Notes: a model not told the origin generated them from the sequence alone. A stretch of DNA of 64,000 nucleotides from Clostridiales bacterium (GCA_003150355.1 QAMJ01000011.1:124001-188000), one strand, 5' to 3'. Shown: positions 34,740 through 42,309, counted from the first letter of the stretch. Program-made: numbers and translations.

Positions 34740-35012
34740 TTACTTACCGGTCTTGCTGCCTGCGTGGCCGCGGAAGGTACGGGTGGGAGCAAACTCGCCG
34801 AGCTTGTGGCCGACCATATCTTCAGTGACGTACACGGGAACATGACGGCGGCCGTCATGAACAGCGATGGTGTGTCCGACGAAGGACGGGAAGATGGTGG
34901 AAGAACGGGACCAGGTCTTGATGACCTGCTTGGTGCCGGCCTTATTCATCTCATCGACTCTCTTCAGCAGCTCGGGAGCGGCGAAGGGGCCTTTCTTAAT
35001 GCTTCTGCTCAT
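34740..35012 (-). CDS. rpsS: 30S ribosomal protein S19
   Basis: 90 aa. MSRSIKKGPFAAPELLKRVD and IFPSFVGHTIAVHDGRRHVPVYVTEDMVGHKLGEFAPTRTF are canonical. Head protein next to S13. Confidence 0.97.
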   Translation of the reverse strand: MSRSIKKGPFAAPELLKRVDEMNKAGTKQVIKTWSRSSTIFPSFVGHTIAVHDGRRHVPVYVTEDMVGHKLGEFAPTRTFRGHAGSKTGK

Positions 35013-35025
35013 TTACGTTCCCTCC

Positions 35026-35862
35026 TTACTTTGCGTTGCGGCGCTTGACTATGAACTTATCGGTGCGGTTCTTAGTCTTGCGGGTCTTGTAACCGAGTGC
35101 GGGCTTGCCCCAAGGAGTTACAGGGCCGGGACGGCCGACAGGAGACTTGCCTTCGCCGCCGCCGTGGGGGTGGTCGCAGGGGTTCATGACGGAGCCGCGG
35201 ACGGTGGGACGGATGCCCATGTGGCGTTTGCGGCCGGCCTTGCCGATGTGGATATTGGCATGGTCGATGTTGCCGACCTGGCCGATGGTGGCGAAGCAGT
35301 CAAGGCGGACCTTGCGGAACTCGCCGGAGGGGAGACGCACGGTTGCCATACCGTTTTCCTTAGCCATCAGCTGGGCTGCGACGCCTGCGCTGCGGACGAG
35401 CTGAGCGCCCTTGCCGGGGTAGAGCTCGATGTTGTGGATAACGGTACCGACGGGGATGTTTGCCAGAGGCAGAGCGTTGCCGGGCTTGATATCGGCAGCG
35501 GAGGAGGAGACGATAGCGTCGCCTGCGTTGAGGCCGACCGGAGCGAGGATGTAGCGGCGCTCGCCGTCCTCATACTCGCACAGTGCGATGAACGCGCTGC
35601 GGTTGGGGTCGTACTCAAGGCGGAGAACCTTAGCGGTCATCTCAGTCTTGTCGCGCTTGAAGTCGATAACGCGGTACTTCTGACGGTTGCCGCCGCCCTG
35701 ATGGCGGACGGTGATGCGGCCGTAGCTGTTGCGGCCGGAGTTCTTCTTGAGGACCTCGGTCAGGCTTCTCTCGGGCTTGACGTGCTTTGCAACTCCGTCG
35801 AAGCCGGAAACGGTCATCTGACGTCTGGCAGGAGTAGTAGGTCTGTAAGTTTTAATAGACAT
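35026..35862 (-). CDS. rplB: 50S ribosomal protein L2
   Basis: 278 aa. MSIKTYRPTTPARRQMTVSG, GGGNRQKYRVIDFKR, KGAQLVRSAGVAAQLMAKE and the conserved RGSVMNPCDHPHGGGEGKSPVGRPG that lies near the peptidyl-transferase centre. Confidence 0.98.
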   Translation of the reverse strand: MSIKTYRPTTPARRQMTVSGFDGVAKHVKPERSLTEVLKKNSGRNSYGRITVRHQGGGNRQKYRVIDFKRDKTEMTAKVLRLEYDPNRSAFIALCEYEDGERRYILAPVGLNAGDAIVSSSAADIKPGNALPLANIPVGTVIHNIELYPGKGAQLVRSAGVAAQLMAKENGMATVRLPSGEFRKVRLDCFATIGQVGNIDHANIHIGKAGRKRHMGIRPTVRGSVMNPCDHPHGGGEGKSPVGRPGPVTPWGKPALGYKTRKTKNRTDKFIVKRRNAK

Positions 35863-35875
35863 TCTTCAATCCTCC

Positions 35876-36172
35876 TTATGCCATGCCTTCAAAAAGCTCG
35901 ATGTTCTTGGAATCGGCGCTGAGCTTAACAACGGCCTTTTTCCAGGAAGCGGTCTTGCCCATGGGGTAAGCGCCGGTGCGCTTAGCCTTGCTCTTGACGT
36001 TGAGCGTGGTGACCTTGATAACGGTGACACCGAAGATCTCCTCGATGGCTTTCTTTATCTCGATCTTGTTTGCGTCCTTGGCGACTTCGAAAGCGTACTT
36101 CTTAATGTCGAGGTCTTCCATGGACTGCTCGGTGATGATGGGACGGATAACGACATCGTATGCGGTCTTCAT
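35876..36172 (-). CDS. rplW: 50S ribosomal protein L23
   Basis: 98 aa. TAYDVVIRPIITEQSMEDL, YAFEVAKDANKIEIKKAIEEIFGV and GYKPSWKKA-type sequence. Docking site for trigger factor and SRP at the tunnel exit. Its ATG shares a base with the rplD stop. Confidence 0.96.
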   Translation of the reverse strand: MKTAYDVVIRPIITEQSMEDLDIKKYAFEVAKDANKIEIKKAIEEIFGVTVIKVTTLNVKSKAKRTGAYPMGKTASWKKAVVKLSADSKNIELFEGMA

Positions 36173-36795
36173 CAGGCGAACACCTCCTCGATCTTTGCAA
36201 GTGCAGCCTTGTCGACTATCATCTTGCCGCTGGTGAGAATCATGTAGGGGCTGAGGATGGTGGCGGTGGTGGTGGTCACGCCTTCGATATTGCGGGCGGA
36301 CTTGACAACATTCTCGTCAACATTCTCGGTGACGACGAGGGCCTTGCCTTCGACGCCGAGCTTGGTCAGGAAGCCCTTGAAAGCCTTGGTCTTGATCTCA
36401 TCCATCTTCAGACCGTCGATAACGACTATCTCGCTCTCGGCTGCCTTGGAGGACAGAGCGGACTTAAGAGCCAGTCTCTTGACCTTGCGGTTGAGGGTGT
36501 AGCTGTAATCTCTGGGCTTGGGGGCAAATGCTACGCCGCCGTGGTACCACACGGGGGAGCCTGCATAGCCTGCGCGTGCGCGGCCGGTGCCCTTCTGGCG
36601 CCAGGGCTTTCTGGTGGTGTAGGAAACCTCACCCTTGGTGAGTGCGCTCTGAGTGCCCTGACGGCAGTTGGCAAGATGGTTCTTGACGCAGTCGTGCAGA
36701 ACATTCTTGTTCGGCTCGATGCCGAAAATGGCCTCGGAGAGCTCGATCTCGCCGATCTTCTCGCCTGCCATGTTAAATACGTTTGCAATAGGCAT
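36172..36795 (-). CDS. rplD: 50S ribosomal protein L4
   Basis: 207 aa. Tunnel-loop motif TRKPWRQKGTGRARAGYAGSPVW and GGVAFAPKPRDYSYTLNRKVKRLALKSALS. L4 represses the S10 operon in E. coli and may act on the long leader of this cluster, but I cannot show that. Confidence 0.97.
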   Translation of the reverse strand: MPIANVFNMAGEKIGEIELSEAIFGIEPNKNVLHDCVKNHLANCRQGTQSALTKGEVSYTTRKPWRQKGTGRARAGYAGSPVWYHGGVAFAPKPRDYSYTLNRKVKRLALKSALSSKAAESEIVVIDGLKMDEIKTKAFKGFLTKLGVEGKALVVTENVDENVVKSARNIEGVTTTTATILSPYMILTSGKMIVDKAALAKIEEVFA

Positions 36796-36814
36796 TTATG
36801 CTGCTCTCCTTTCT

Positions 36815-37543
36815 TTACTTGGTACGTGCGGAAGCCTTCTGCGGGTTGACACGTGCGGAAGCCTTCTGCGGGTTGAGGGAGATACCGGCGGCCTCGCCCT
36901 TCTTGACGGGAGCGACCTTGACGGTGTCCTTGATATAAACGATGCTGCCCTTGGGGCCGGGAACTGCGCCGCGGATGGCGATCATGTTCAGCTCAGCGTC
37001 GACCTTGACGATGTCGAGGTTCTGGACGGTGACCTGCTCAACGCCCATGTGGCCTGCCTGCTTCTTGCCCGGGAATATACGGGAAGGATCAGTGCTGGAG
37101 CCCATGGAACCGGCGTGACGGTGAACGGGGCCGCCGCCGTGGCTGGTGGGGGTACGGCCCTGGCCGAAGCGCTTGATAACGCCGGCGTAGCCCTTACCTT
37201 TGCTGATACCGGTAACGTCGACCTTGTCGCCTTCTGCGAAGACGTCGGCCTTGACAACGTCACCGACTTCGAGCTTGCTGCTGTCGGCAAGGCGGAACTC
37301 CTTGAGGTGCTTGACCATGCCTACGCCCGCCTTCTTCAGGTGGCCCTGCTCAGGCTGGCTCAGTTTCTTCTCGGCGACCTCTTCGTAACCGAGCTGGACA
37401 GCTTCGTAGCCTTCCTTTTCGCTGGTCATCTTCTGCACGACCACGCAGGGGCCGGCTTCAATGACGGTCACGGGAATGACCTTACCAGTCTCGTCGAAGA
37501 TCTGCGTCATGCCGACCTTCTTGCCGATGATGGCTTTCTTCAT
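36815..37543 (-). CDS. rplC: 50S ribosomal protein L3
   Basis: 242 aa. MKKAIIGKKVGMTQIFDETGKVIPVTV and GQGRTPTSHGGGPVHRHAGSMGSSTDPSRIFPGKKQAGHMG are canonical. The C-terminal 25 or so residues contain a duplicated nonapeptide (VNPQKASAR type) caused by a 27-base tandem repeat at 36824-36876. Confidence 0.97.
   Translation of the reverse strand: MKKAIIGKKVGMTQIFDETGKVIPVTVIEAGPCVVVQKMTSEKEGYEAVQLGYEEVAEKKLSQPEQGHLKKAGVGMVKHLKEFRLADSSKLEVGDVVKADVFAEGDKVDVTGISKGKGYAGVIKRFGQGRTPTSHGGGPVHRHAGSMGSSTDPSRIFPGKKQAGHMGVEQVTVQNLDIVKVDAELNMIAIRGAVPGPKGSIVYIKDTVKVAPVKKGEAAGISLNPQKASARVNPQKASARTK
36824..36876. repeat. 27-base tandem duplication in the end of rplC
   Basis: The 26 bases at 36824-36849 recur exactly at 36851-36876 with one base between, so the period is 27 and the reading frame is kept. 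Confidence 0.9.
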
Positions 37544-37703
37544 TAAATATTTCCTCCTAATGGTTATTGGTTGCCTCGCTTAGCCCGGCTTGGGTTTTGC
37601 CGTCCAGAGGCTGGCAACTTGACCCGTCCGCATACGCAAGCTGCGGACAATGGGTTTTGATGAGTGTGGGCCGGTGCCTTCCGCACCGGAGGGGTGTACC
37701 AGA
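37544..37703 (-). other. 160-base spacer between rpsJ and rplC with hairpins
   Basis: On the minus strand: CCGGTGCGGAAGGCACCGG, then TGTCCGCAGCTTGCGTATGC with GGAC, then a GTTGCCAGCCTCTGGACGGC stem, and finally AGGAGG before rplC. rpsJ-rplC spacers are usually short, so a regulatory leader element is possible. No T-run follows any of the stems. Confidence 0.45.
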
Positions 37704-38021
37704 TCAGAGCTTGATCTCGATCTCGACGCCGGCAGGGACTTCGAGGCTCATCAGTGCCTCAACGGTCTTCTGGGTGGGGTTGAGGATGTCGATAAGGCGC
37801 TTGTGGGTGCGGCGCTCAAACTGCTCACGGCTGTCCTTGTACTTGTGAACGGCACGAAGGATGGTGACGATCTCGGTCTTGGTGGGCAGGGGGATGGGGC
37901 CGGAAACCTTTGCATCGGTGCGCTTTGCAGCTTCAACGATGGTCTCGGCAGCCTTGTCGATGAGCTGATGATCGTAAGCCTTGAGGCGGATACGGATCAT
38001 GTTCTTGTTGGTGCTTGCCAT
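37704..38021 (-). CDS. rpsJ: 30S ribosomal protein S10
   Basis: 105 aa. IRIRLKAYDHQLIDKAAETIVEAAKRTDAKVSGPIPLPTK and THKRLIDILNPTQKTVEALMSLEVPAGVEIEIKL are canonical. First gene of the S10-spc-alpha cluster; no tuf, fusA or rpsL/G precede it in the window. In antitermination complexes it is NusE. Confidence 0.98.
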   Translation of the reverse strand: MASTNKNMIRIRLKAYDHQLIDKAAETIVEAAKRTDAKVSGPIPLPTKTEIVTILRAVHKYKDSREQFERRTHKRLIDILNPTQKTVEALMSLEVPAGVEIEIKL

Positions 38022-38332
38022 GTTTTTTCTCCTTTTTCGTACGTTTTTTCGGCGGCATTGGCTCCGCCATTATGCGTACGGATGAAACCCGTTTTTCCTA
38101 TACACACAACCGTGCGTATCAGGCCGCGTCCGAAAAACAAACCGGCTCATTTCTCAGCCGGTCCGCCATCCGTGCGCGCGATATACGCGTGTACCGGATA
38201 GGTTTCAGCCGCCCGATTTCGTGTTGAAAGATGTCAACACCGGACATACTCCACGGAAGTTACCTCGCTTTCACGAGCAATCTCCCGCTTCATCGCATAA
38301 TACGCCCGTGCTTTTCGCACTCGCGCCTAATT
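38022..38332 (-). promoter_or_regulatory. Long 5' leader of the ribosomal protein cluster
   Basis: About 300 transcribed bases before rpsJ without a gene. They hold several stems, including the attenuator-like hairpin at 38132-38162 and GGCGG/CCGCC (38052-38070) followed by GAAAAAACG. AAGGAG precedes the rpsJ ATG. Confidence 0.6.
38132..38162 (-). terminator. Internal terminator in the rpsJ leader
   Basis: On the minus strand ACCGGCT, an 8-base loop, AGCCGGT and then TTGTTTTTC. It lies between the promoter and rpsJ, so it would attenuate the whole cluster. Confidence 0.7.
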
Positions 38333-38361
38333 AATATACCAATATATGCCCCGTATGTCAA
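38333..38361 (-). promoter_or_regulatory. Promoter of the S10-spc-alpha cluster
   Basis: On the minus strand TTGACA (plus 38356-38361), 17-base spacer, TATATT (plus 38333-38338). A near-consensus strong promoter, as expected for ribosomal genes. Confidence 0.9.
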
Positions 38362-38423
38362 GCACTTTTTTCGGCGTTTTTGCAGAAATTTTTCGTGTAT
38401 TTTTGTGAGCGATGTACAGGGGT

Positions 38424-38600
38424 CTATATTCTTTTCTTCTGCTTTTCTTTTTCGTTTATTGCGTTCATGGACATTTCACCTGCCAAACGGAATAACGCGT
38501 CTGTCATTACCTGCTCTGTGCTCTTTCCTCCGGCGCATATCCCGATATTTTTATAGAACTCATATATGTAATCTTCGACTTGCAGCTTTATTTCTTTCAT
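38424..38600 (-). CDS. Small protein, possible ribbon-helix-helix
   Basis: 58 aa from ATG 38600, with AAGGAG upstream: MKEIKLQVEDYIYEFYKNIG, then GKSTEQVMTDALFRLAGEMS and a Lys-rich end. The IKLQVEDYIYEFY strand followed by two amphipathic helices suggests a ribbon-helix-helix-like fold, but this is inference. It is divergent from a Cro/CI-type regulator and carries its own promoter. Confidence 0.65.
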   Translation of the reverse strand: MKEIKLQVEDYIYEFYKNIGICAGGKSTEQVMTDALFRLAGEMSMNAINEKEKQKKRI

Positions 38601-38622
38601 TTTCTGTTTCTCCTTATGTATC

Positions 38623-38697
38623 TGGACTCGTTTCAGTCCCATAATAACATTGCTCTCCCTTAGAATCAATACAAACTTGGACTTGTTTGGGTTCATG
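38623..38697. promoter_or_regulatory. Candidate operator repeats between divergent regulators
   Basis: Two similar stretches, TGGACTCGTTTCAGTCCCAT (38623-38642) and TGGACTTGTTTGGGTTCATG (38678-38697), lie on either side of the small-gene promoter. The first is partly palindromic (GGACT/AGTCC). Confidence 0.4.
38641..38669 (-). promoter_or_regulatory. Promoter of the small RHH-like gene
   Basis: On the minus strand TTGATT (plus 38664-38669), 17-base spacer, TATTAT (plus 38641-38646). Confidence 0.65.
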
Positions 38698-38710
38698 TGA
38701 GAGGCTGGAT

Positions 38711-38941
38711 ATGCAGAAAATAAAGCAGGACGAAATAAATATCGGCGCAAACATACGCGAGATACGCCTTTCCCGCGGTATCGGGCAGACAGAGCTTGTG
38801 CGCATGGTGCAGCTTCAGGGCGTGGACATGACGCGCGAGTGCCTTGTAAAAATCGAGCGCGGCATACAGCACATTCAGGCCGTGCAGCTGCGAGCTATAC
38901 GCGACGCGCTGGACACGACTTACGACGAGCTGCTGAAATAA
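38711..38941 (+). CDS. Cro/CI-type helix-turn-helix protein
   Basis: 76 aa from ATG 38711 (AGAGG upstream): MQKIKQDEINIGANIREIRL, then SRGIGQTELVRMVQLQGVDM and TRECLVKIERGIQHIQAVQL. The helix-turn-helix lies at about 27-50, and the protein is little more than that domain. Likely a transcription regulator of itself and of the divergent small gene. Followed by a terminator. Confidence 0.8.
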   Translation: MQKIKQDEINIGANIREIRLSRGIGQTELVRMVQLQGVDMTRECLVKIERGIQHIQAVQLRAIRDALDTTYDELLK

Positions 38942-38955
38942 CACGGCACATAAAG

Positions 38956-38996
38956 GGAAGAGCGGGCACGCGCCCGCTCTTCCTGTTTGTTTTTTG
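38956..38996 (+). terminator. Terminator of the HTH gene
   Basis: GGAAGAGCGGGC (38956-38967), ACGC loop, GCCCGCTCTTCC (38972-38983), then TGTTTGTTTTTT. Confidence 0.9.
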
Positions 38997-39010
38997 GTTT
39001 TTTGCAGTAT

Positions 39011-39171
39011 CCGACTGCTGGTCGCTCCGCGGGCATACTTTCTGTATGAACAGAAAGTATGCAAAGAATCACAAAAGGGGCGGGGATTGCGTTTTCCCCG
39101 CCCCTTTTGAAACCCCACCCTTGAACCGCCAAAGAGGAACCGTGCGCGGTTCCCCTTTGAATCCCTCCAAG
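39011..39171 (+). repeat. Structured intergenic repeat family 1, copy A
   Basis: Three hairpins in a row: 39033-39045/39050-39062 (13 bp, loop ATGA), 39073-39086/39095-39108 (14 bp) and 39130-39142/39147-39159 (loop TGCG, one mismatch). It aligns end to end with 62966-63124, with paired substitutions in all three stems. The remainder of 38942-39299 carries no gene. Confidence 0.82.
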
Positions 39172-39299
39172 AGAGGGCAAAGCTTCGGCTATCAAGCGTC
39201 GTTTTTGTGTCAAGTTTATTTTTTCAAAAAAGTCTGTCGGCAATGTTGAACACTGCACCAACCCCAAGGGGTTTCCAATATTATAATATATCATATCCC

Positions 39300-40085
39300 T
39301 CAGGCCTCCGGGCCGAAGGTAACGTGCAGCTTCTTTTCCGGGTACAGGTTCAGGAACTCCTCGAAGCAGAGGTCGTTTTCCATGATGTACTCCGCCGCCT
39401 CGACTCCGACATAGCGGAAATGTCCGGGGTAGCAGGCTTTCACATAGTAGTCCTCCTTGCCCTCTGGGTAGCGCACGATAAAGCCGTACTCCGCGCAGTG
39501 CTCCGCCATCCACTTGTAGACCTCGGTGTCCTTGACCGTCTCGTCATGCATATTGTAGTAGTTCGCCGCAAAGTCTGGCTCGTCGGTTATGTCTATTGCA
39601 AGGCCGGTCGAATGCTCGCTGCACCCGGCAGGAAATACATAATCGACCTGAGAGGCCTCATATGAACCGCCGTAATCTTTCATGGCATCCTCGAACCAGA
39701 AGCTTGTATACTCGAAGTTCCTGTATCCGACGCCTATCCAGACCTTGTAGCCCTCGGCGCGCGCGGCGTCAAGGAAAGCCTGCGCAGCGGAGGTCACGCG
39801 GCTGTCAAGCAGCTGACTTTCTATGTTCCGCACATTCGGATGATACCTGCTGACGCCGCATACAACGCCCGCATACAGATACTCCCAGCTGTCGATGTCG
39901 ATATCCGGCGGCGGGGGCAGCTCTTTCTCCTCAGCCTGAGCCGTCGGCTCCGGGGAGGGCGTCGTTTCCACCGCCGCGGCGGGACTGACTGCAGGCTCCG
40001 CGGCGCTCTGTCCGCAGCCCGCGGCAAATGCCGACGCGAGCATCAGCACCGCCAGTACGAAACATATTTTCCTGACCTTCATCAT
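39300..40085 (-). CDS. VanY-type D-alanyl-D-alanine carboxypeptidase, lipoprotein
   Basis: 261 aa. Signal peptide with a lipobox ending AAGC (Cys near 24), a Pro/Glu/Thr spacer, then a peptidase M15/VanY domain: GYRNFEYTSFWFE, the zinc motif SEHSTGLAIDITD, and the second His in HFRYVGVEAAEYI. It would trim the terminal D-Ala of peptidoglycan stem peptides at the outer membrane face. A second ATG one codon in fits the ribosome site slightly better. 54 bases after a paralogue on the same strand. Confidence 0.88.
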   Translation of the reverse strand: MMKVRKICFVLAVLMLASAFAAGCGQSAAEPAVSPAAAVETTPSPEPTAQAEEKELPPPPDIDIDSWEYLYAGVVCGVSRYHPNVRNIESQLLDSRVTSAAQAFLDAARAEGYKVWIGVGYRNFEYTSFWFEDAMKDYGGSYEASQVDYVFPAGCSEHSTGLAIDITDEPDFAANYYNMHDETVKDTEVYKWMAEHCAEYGFIVRYPEGKEDYYVKACYPGHFRYVGVEAAEYIMENDLCFEEFLNLYPEKKLHVTFGPEA

Positions 40086-40139
40086 ATATCTCCCATGTCA
40101 TAATGATCCGGGGATGTGAAAAAACTGCGAGCCGCAGGC

Positions 40140-41030
40140 TCAGTCCGTATAGAGCGCTATGAACTCTTCAAAGCAGAGACCGTTCTGCTCGATATACTGC
40201 GCGGCCTCAACGCCGACATAGCGGAAATGGAACGGCTCATACATGACGCCGGTCACATCCTCCTTGCCGGAGGGGAAACGGTGGATGAAGCCGTACTCCG
40301 CGCAGTGCTCAAGCAGCCACTTGTATGTATCGGTGTTCTCGATCTCGGAGTTTTTGATCTCACGATAAACGTCGGTTATATCGCAGGCAAGCCCGGACTG
40401 GTGCTCGCTGCACCCGGCGGGCATGGTGATATAATGACCGTTTGAATCCTTGCCGTCGCTCACGCCGTTATTGTTGCACACGCGCGTAAAGTTCTGCGCC
40501 TGCTCGGAATAGCTGCGGTAGCCCGAGGAGAGGAACACAGGCAGTCCCGCTTCCTTGCAGCCGAGCGCCATATCGAGCAGCGGCTGGGCGATGCGCTCAT
40601 CCACCGGGCAGCGGTTAGCGTTATAGCTGGTCTGGATATCCGTCTCGCTGGCAGTCTGGTTGAGGTAAGCAAGCTGCTCCGGCTCATACTGGTCTATCGA
40701 ATTATCACCGTTTACAAGCATGAACTCCCAGCTGTTAACGTCGATATCCGGCGGGGCGGGAAGCCCCAGCGCCGCGGCTTTCGCCTCAGGCGAGTTCGGA
40801 TCTGCGGTGGGCTCCGGCGTTGCTTCGGGCGTCGGCTCCGCATCTTCCGGTGCGGCGGTGTCATCGATAGTGCCGTCCGAGGAGTAGCCCTCAGGCTTGA
40901 GCCCGCCGGCTTCGCCGTAATATTCCACATCGGCGCTGTGATAATGTATTCCCTCCTGCCGGTAGGTATAGAACACGAACCCGGCAAGGAATATTATTGC
41001 GATCGCGATTCTTGCTGCACGGTTTTTCAT
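40140..41030 (-). CDS. VanY-type D-alanyl-D-alanine carboxypeptidase, membrane-anchored
   Basis: 296 aa. N-terminal membrane segment (about 7-23) without a lipobox, a spacer of PEPTADP-type repeats (about 60-85), then the M15/VanY domain: SGYRSYSEQAQNF, SEHQSGLACDITD, HCAEYGFIHRFP and HFRYVGVEAAQYIE. Clearly a paralogue of the preceding lipoprotein; the shared PPDID.(D/N)SWE segment before the domain supports a local duplication. GGAGG is upstream. Its promoter is separated from it by a 255-bp inverted-repeat element. Confidence 0.88.
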   Translation of the reverse strand: MKNRAARIAIAIIFLAGFVFYTYRQEGIHYHSADVEYYGEAGGLKPEGYSSDGTIDDTAAPEDAEPTPEATPEPTADPNSPEAKAAALGLPAPPDIDVNSWEFMLVNGDNSIDQYEPEQLAYLNQTASETDIQTSYNANRCPVDERIAQPLLDMALGCKEAGLPVFLSSGYRSYSEQAQNFTRVCNNNGVSDGKDSNGHYITMPAGCSEHQSGLACDITDVYREIKNSEIENTDTYKWLLEHCAEYGFIHRFPSGKEDVTGVMYEPFHFRYVGVEAAQYIEQNGLCFEEFIALYTD

Positions 41031-41070
41031 AGAGTTCCTCCATGTGCATGCTTATACTTGGGTTCACGCG

Positions 41071-41325
41071 CCATCAGTTGACAAGGACCCACACGCCTGA
41101 CAGCATGTCTTTTCGGCGCTTTTTGTCCTTTTCGCCTTGACGGGCGTCAGCCCGTCTGCGTCTCAAAAACCAAAAATCACTCGAAAATTCAAAGCTGTCA
41201 GGTGCAAGCAGTTTTGCCGGAGCAGAAAAGCGTTCAGGCAATACTTTGTGTATTGGCAAGGGCTTTGAAGCGGCATGGGCGTTTTTCTGCCCGTCAAAAC
41301 CGTGTGTGTCCTTGTCAACTGATGG
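41071..41325. mobile_element. 255-bp terminal-inverted-repeat element (MITE-like)
   Basis: The ends 41071-41095 and 41301-41325 are inverted repeats of 25 bases with one mismatch, beginning CCATCAGTTGACAAGGACC. The inside is A/T- and G/C-patchy, has an inner GACGGGC/GCCCGTC stem and no convincing gene; an 84-codon open frame runs through it on the minus strand but reads across both ends like a chance frame. No clear target duplication is seen. It sits in the 5' leader of the VanY paralogue. Confidence 0.65.
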
Positions 41326-41335
41326 CACACAGCTT

Positions 41336-41364
41336 ATAATACCATTTCAGTCCGTGCGGGTCAA
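41336..41364 (-). promoter_or_regulatory. Promoter of the VanY genes
   Basis: On the minus strand TTGACC (plus 41359-41364), 17-base spacer, TATTAT (plus 41336-41341). The inverted-repeat element starts about 10 bases downstream. Confidence 0.68.
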
Positions 41365-41389
41365 CATATTTTAGTTCATAGGTACAATT

Positions 41390-41419
41390 TTGCCGCCGTC
41401 CCGGCCGGGACGGCGGCAA
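41390..41419. terminator. Strong palindrome after the HAD phosphatase gene
   Basis: A perfect 15-bp palindrome, TTGCCGCCGTCCCGG and its complement, 12 bases past the stop. Followed on the minus strand by AAAATTG rather than a T-run, so terminator activity is uncertain. Confidence 0.5.
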
Positions 41420-41431
41420 GTGCTTCGTTCT

Positions 41432-42223
41432 TTAATTTTTATCCGAGGCCGCGCCGGGGATATCGCCGACGCCGTTGAGGACGAGCCGCGGCCGGTATGG
41501 GAACTTCTTTATATCCTCGCGCGCGGTCACGCCCGAGAGCACGAGCACCGTATCAAGGCCAGTCTCAATACCGGCGACCATATCGGTATCCATCCTGTCG
41601 CCGATCATAACGGCTTCCTCGGAGTGTACGCCGAGGATACGCAGGCCGGTACGCATCATGAGGGGGTTCGGCTTGCCGATGAAATACGCGCTGACACCTG
41701 TGGCCATCTCGATCGGGGCGATCATCGCGCGGCAGGCGGGGATGATGCCCTCCTCCGAGGGGCCGGTGAGGTCGCTGTTCGTGCCGATGAGCTTTGCGCC
41801 CTTGTTCACGAGCTGTACAGCCTTGAGTATATTCTCATAGTTATAGGTGTTGCCCTCGCCTATGACGACATAGTCGGGGTCGATATCGTTCATGGTGATG
41901 CCCTCATCGTGCAGGGCAAACATTATGCCTGGGCCGCCGATGACATAAGCGCTGCATCCGGGAGCCTGACGGCGGATAAAGCGCGCGGTCGCCTGAGCAC
42001 TGGTGTAGAAATGCTTCTCGTCAACGTCCAGCCCCATGCGCCCGAGCTTCTGCTGAAGCTCCTTCGGCGTGCGCTCGGATGAATTGGTGAGGAAAAGGAA
42101 GTGCTTATCCTCCTTATAAAGCCAGTCGACAAATTCCTTGACGCCCGGCAGCAGACGGTTGCCGTGATAGATCACGCCGTCCATATCGCATATAAAGCCC
42201 TTTTTGTTTCTCAGTTCTTCCAT
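41432..42223 (-). CDS. HAD-superfamily IIA phosphatase (NagD-like)
   Basis: 263 aa, cytoplasmic. GFICDMDGVIYHGNRLLPG with the nucleophile Asp, FLTNSSERTP (motif II), the C2-type cap, and MIGDRMDTDMVAGIETG (motif IV Asp residues). Members remove phosphate from sugar phosphates, nucleotides or phosphoglycolate; the substrate cannot be named. Ribosome site GGAGAATCAGTT. A TATAAT-like -10 is upstream but no good -35. Confidence 0.87.
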   Translation of the reverse strand: MEELRNKKGFICDMDGVIYHGNRLLPGVKEFVDWLYKEDKHFLFLTNSSERTPKELQQKLGRMGLDVDEKHFYTSAQATARFIRRQAPGCSAYVIGGPGIMFALHDEGITMNDIDPDYVVIGEGNTYNYENILKAVQLVNKGAKLIGTNSDLTGPSEEGIIPACRAMIAPIEMATGVSAYFIGKPNPLMMRTGLRILGVHSEEAVMIGDRMDTDMVAGIETGLDTVLVLSGVTAREDIKKFPYRPRLVLNGVGDIPGAASDKN

Positions 42224-42309
42224 AACTGATTCTCCTTCATTCTTATTATATCACGCCCCTATAATAGCATTCCCATGCGGAATACGAAAGTCAAATATTT
42301 GTAAAATTT

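Noticed and set aside
38839..39249. 136-codon plus-strand frame across the HTH gene and repeat A
   Set aside because: It overlaps a real gene in another frame and reads through a terminator and a structured repeat; no family resemblance.
41074..41328. 84-codon frame inside the inverted-repeat element
   Set aside because: It spans both terminal repeats and has no start signal or recognisable domain, so it is probably a chance frame.
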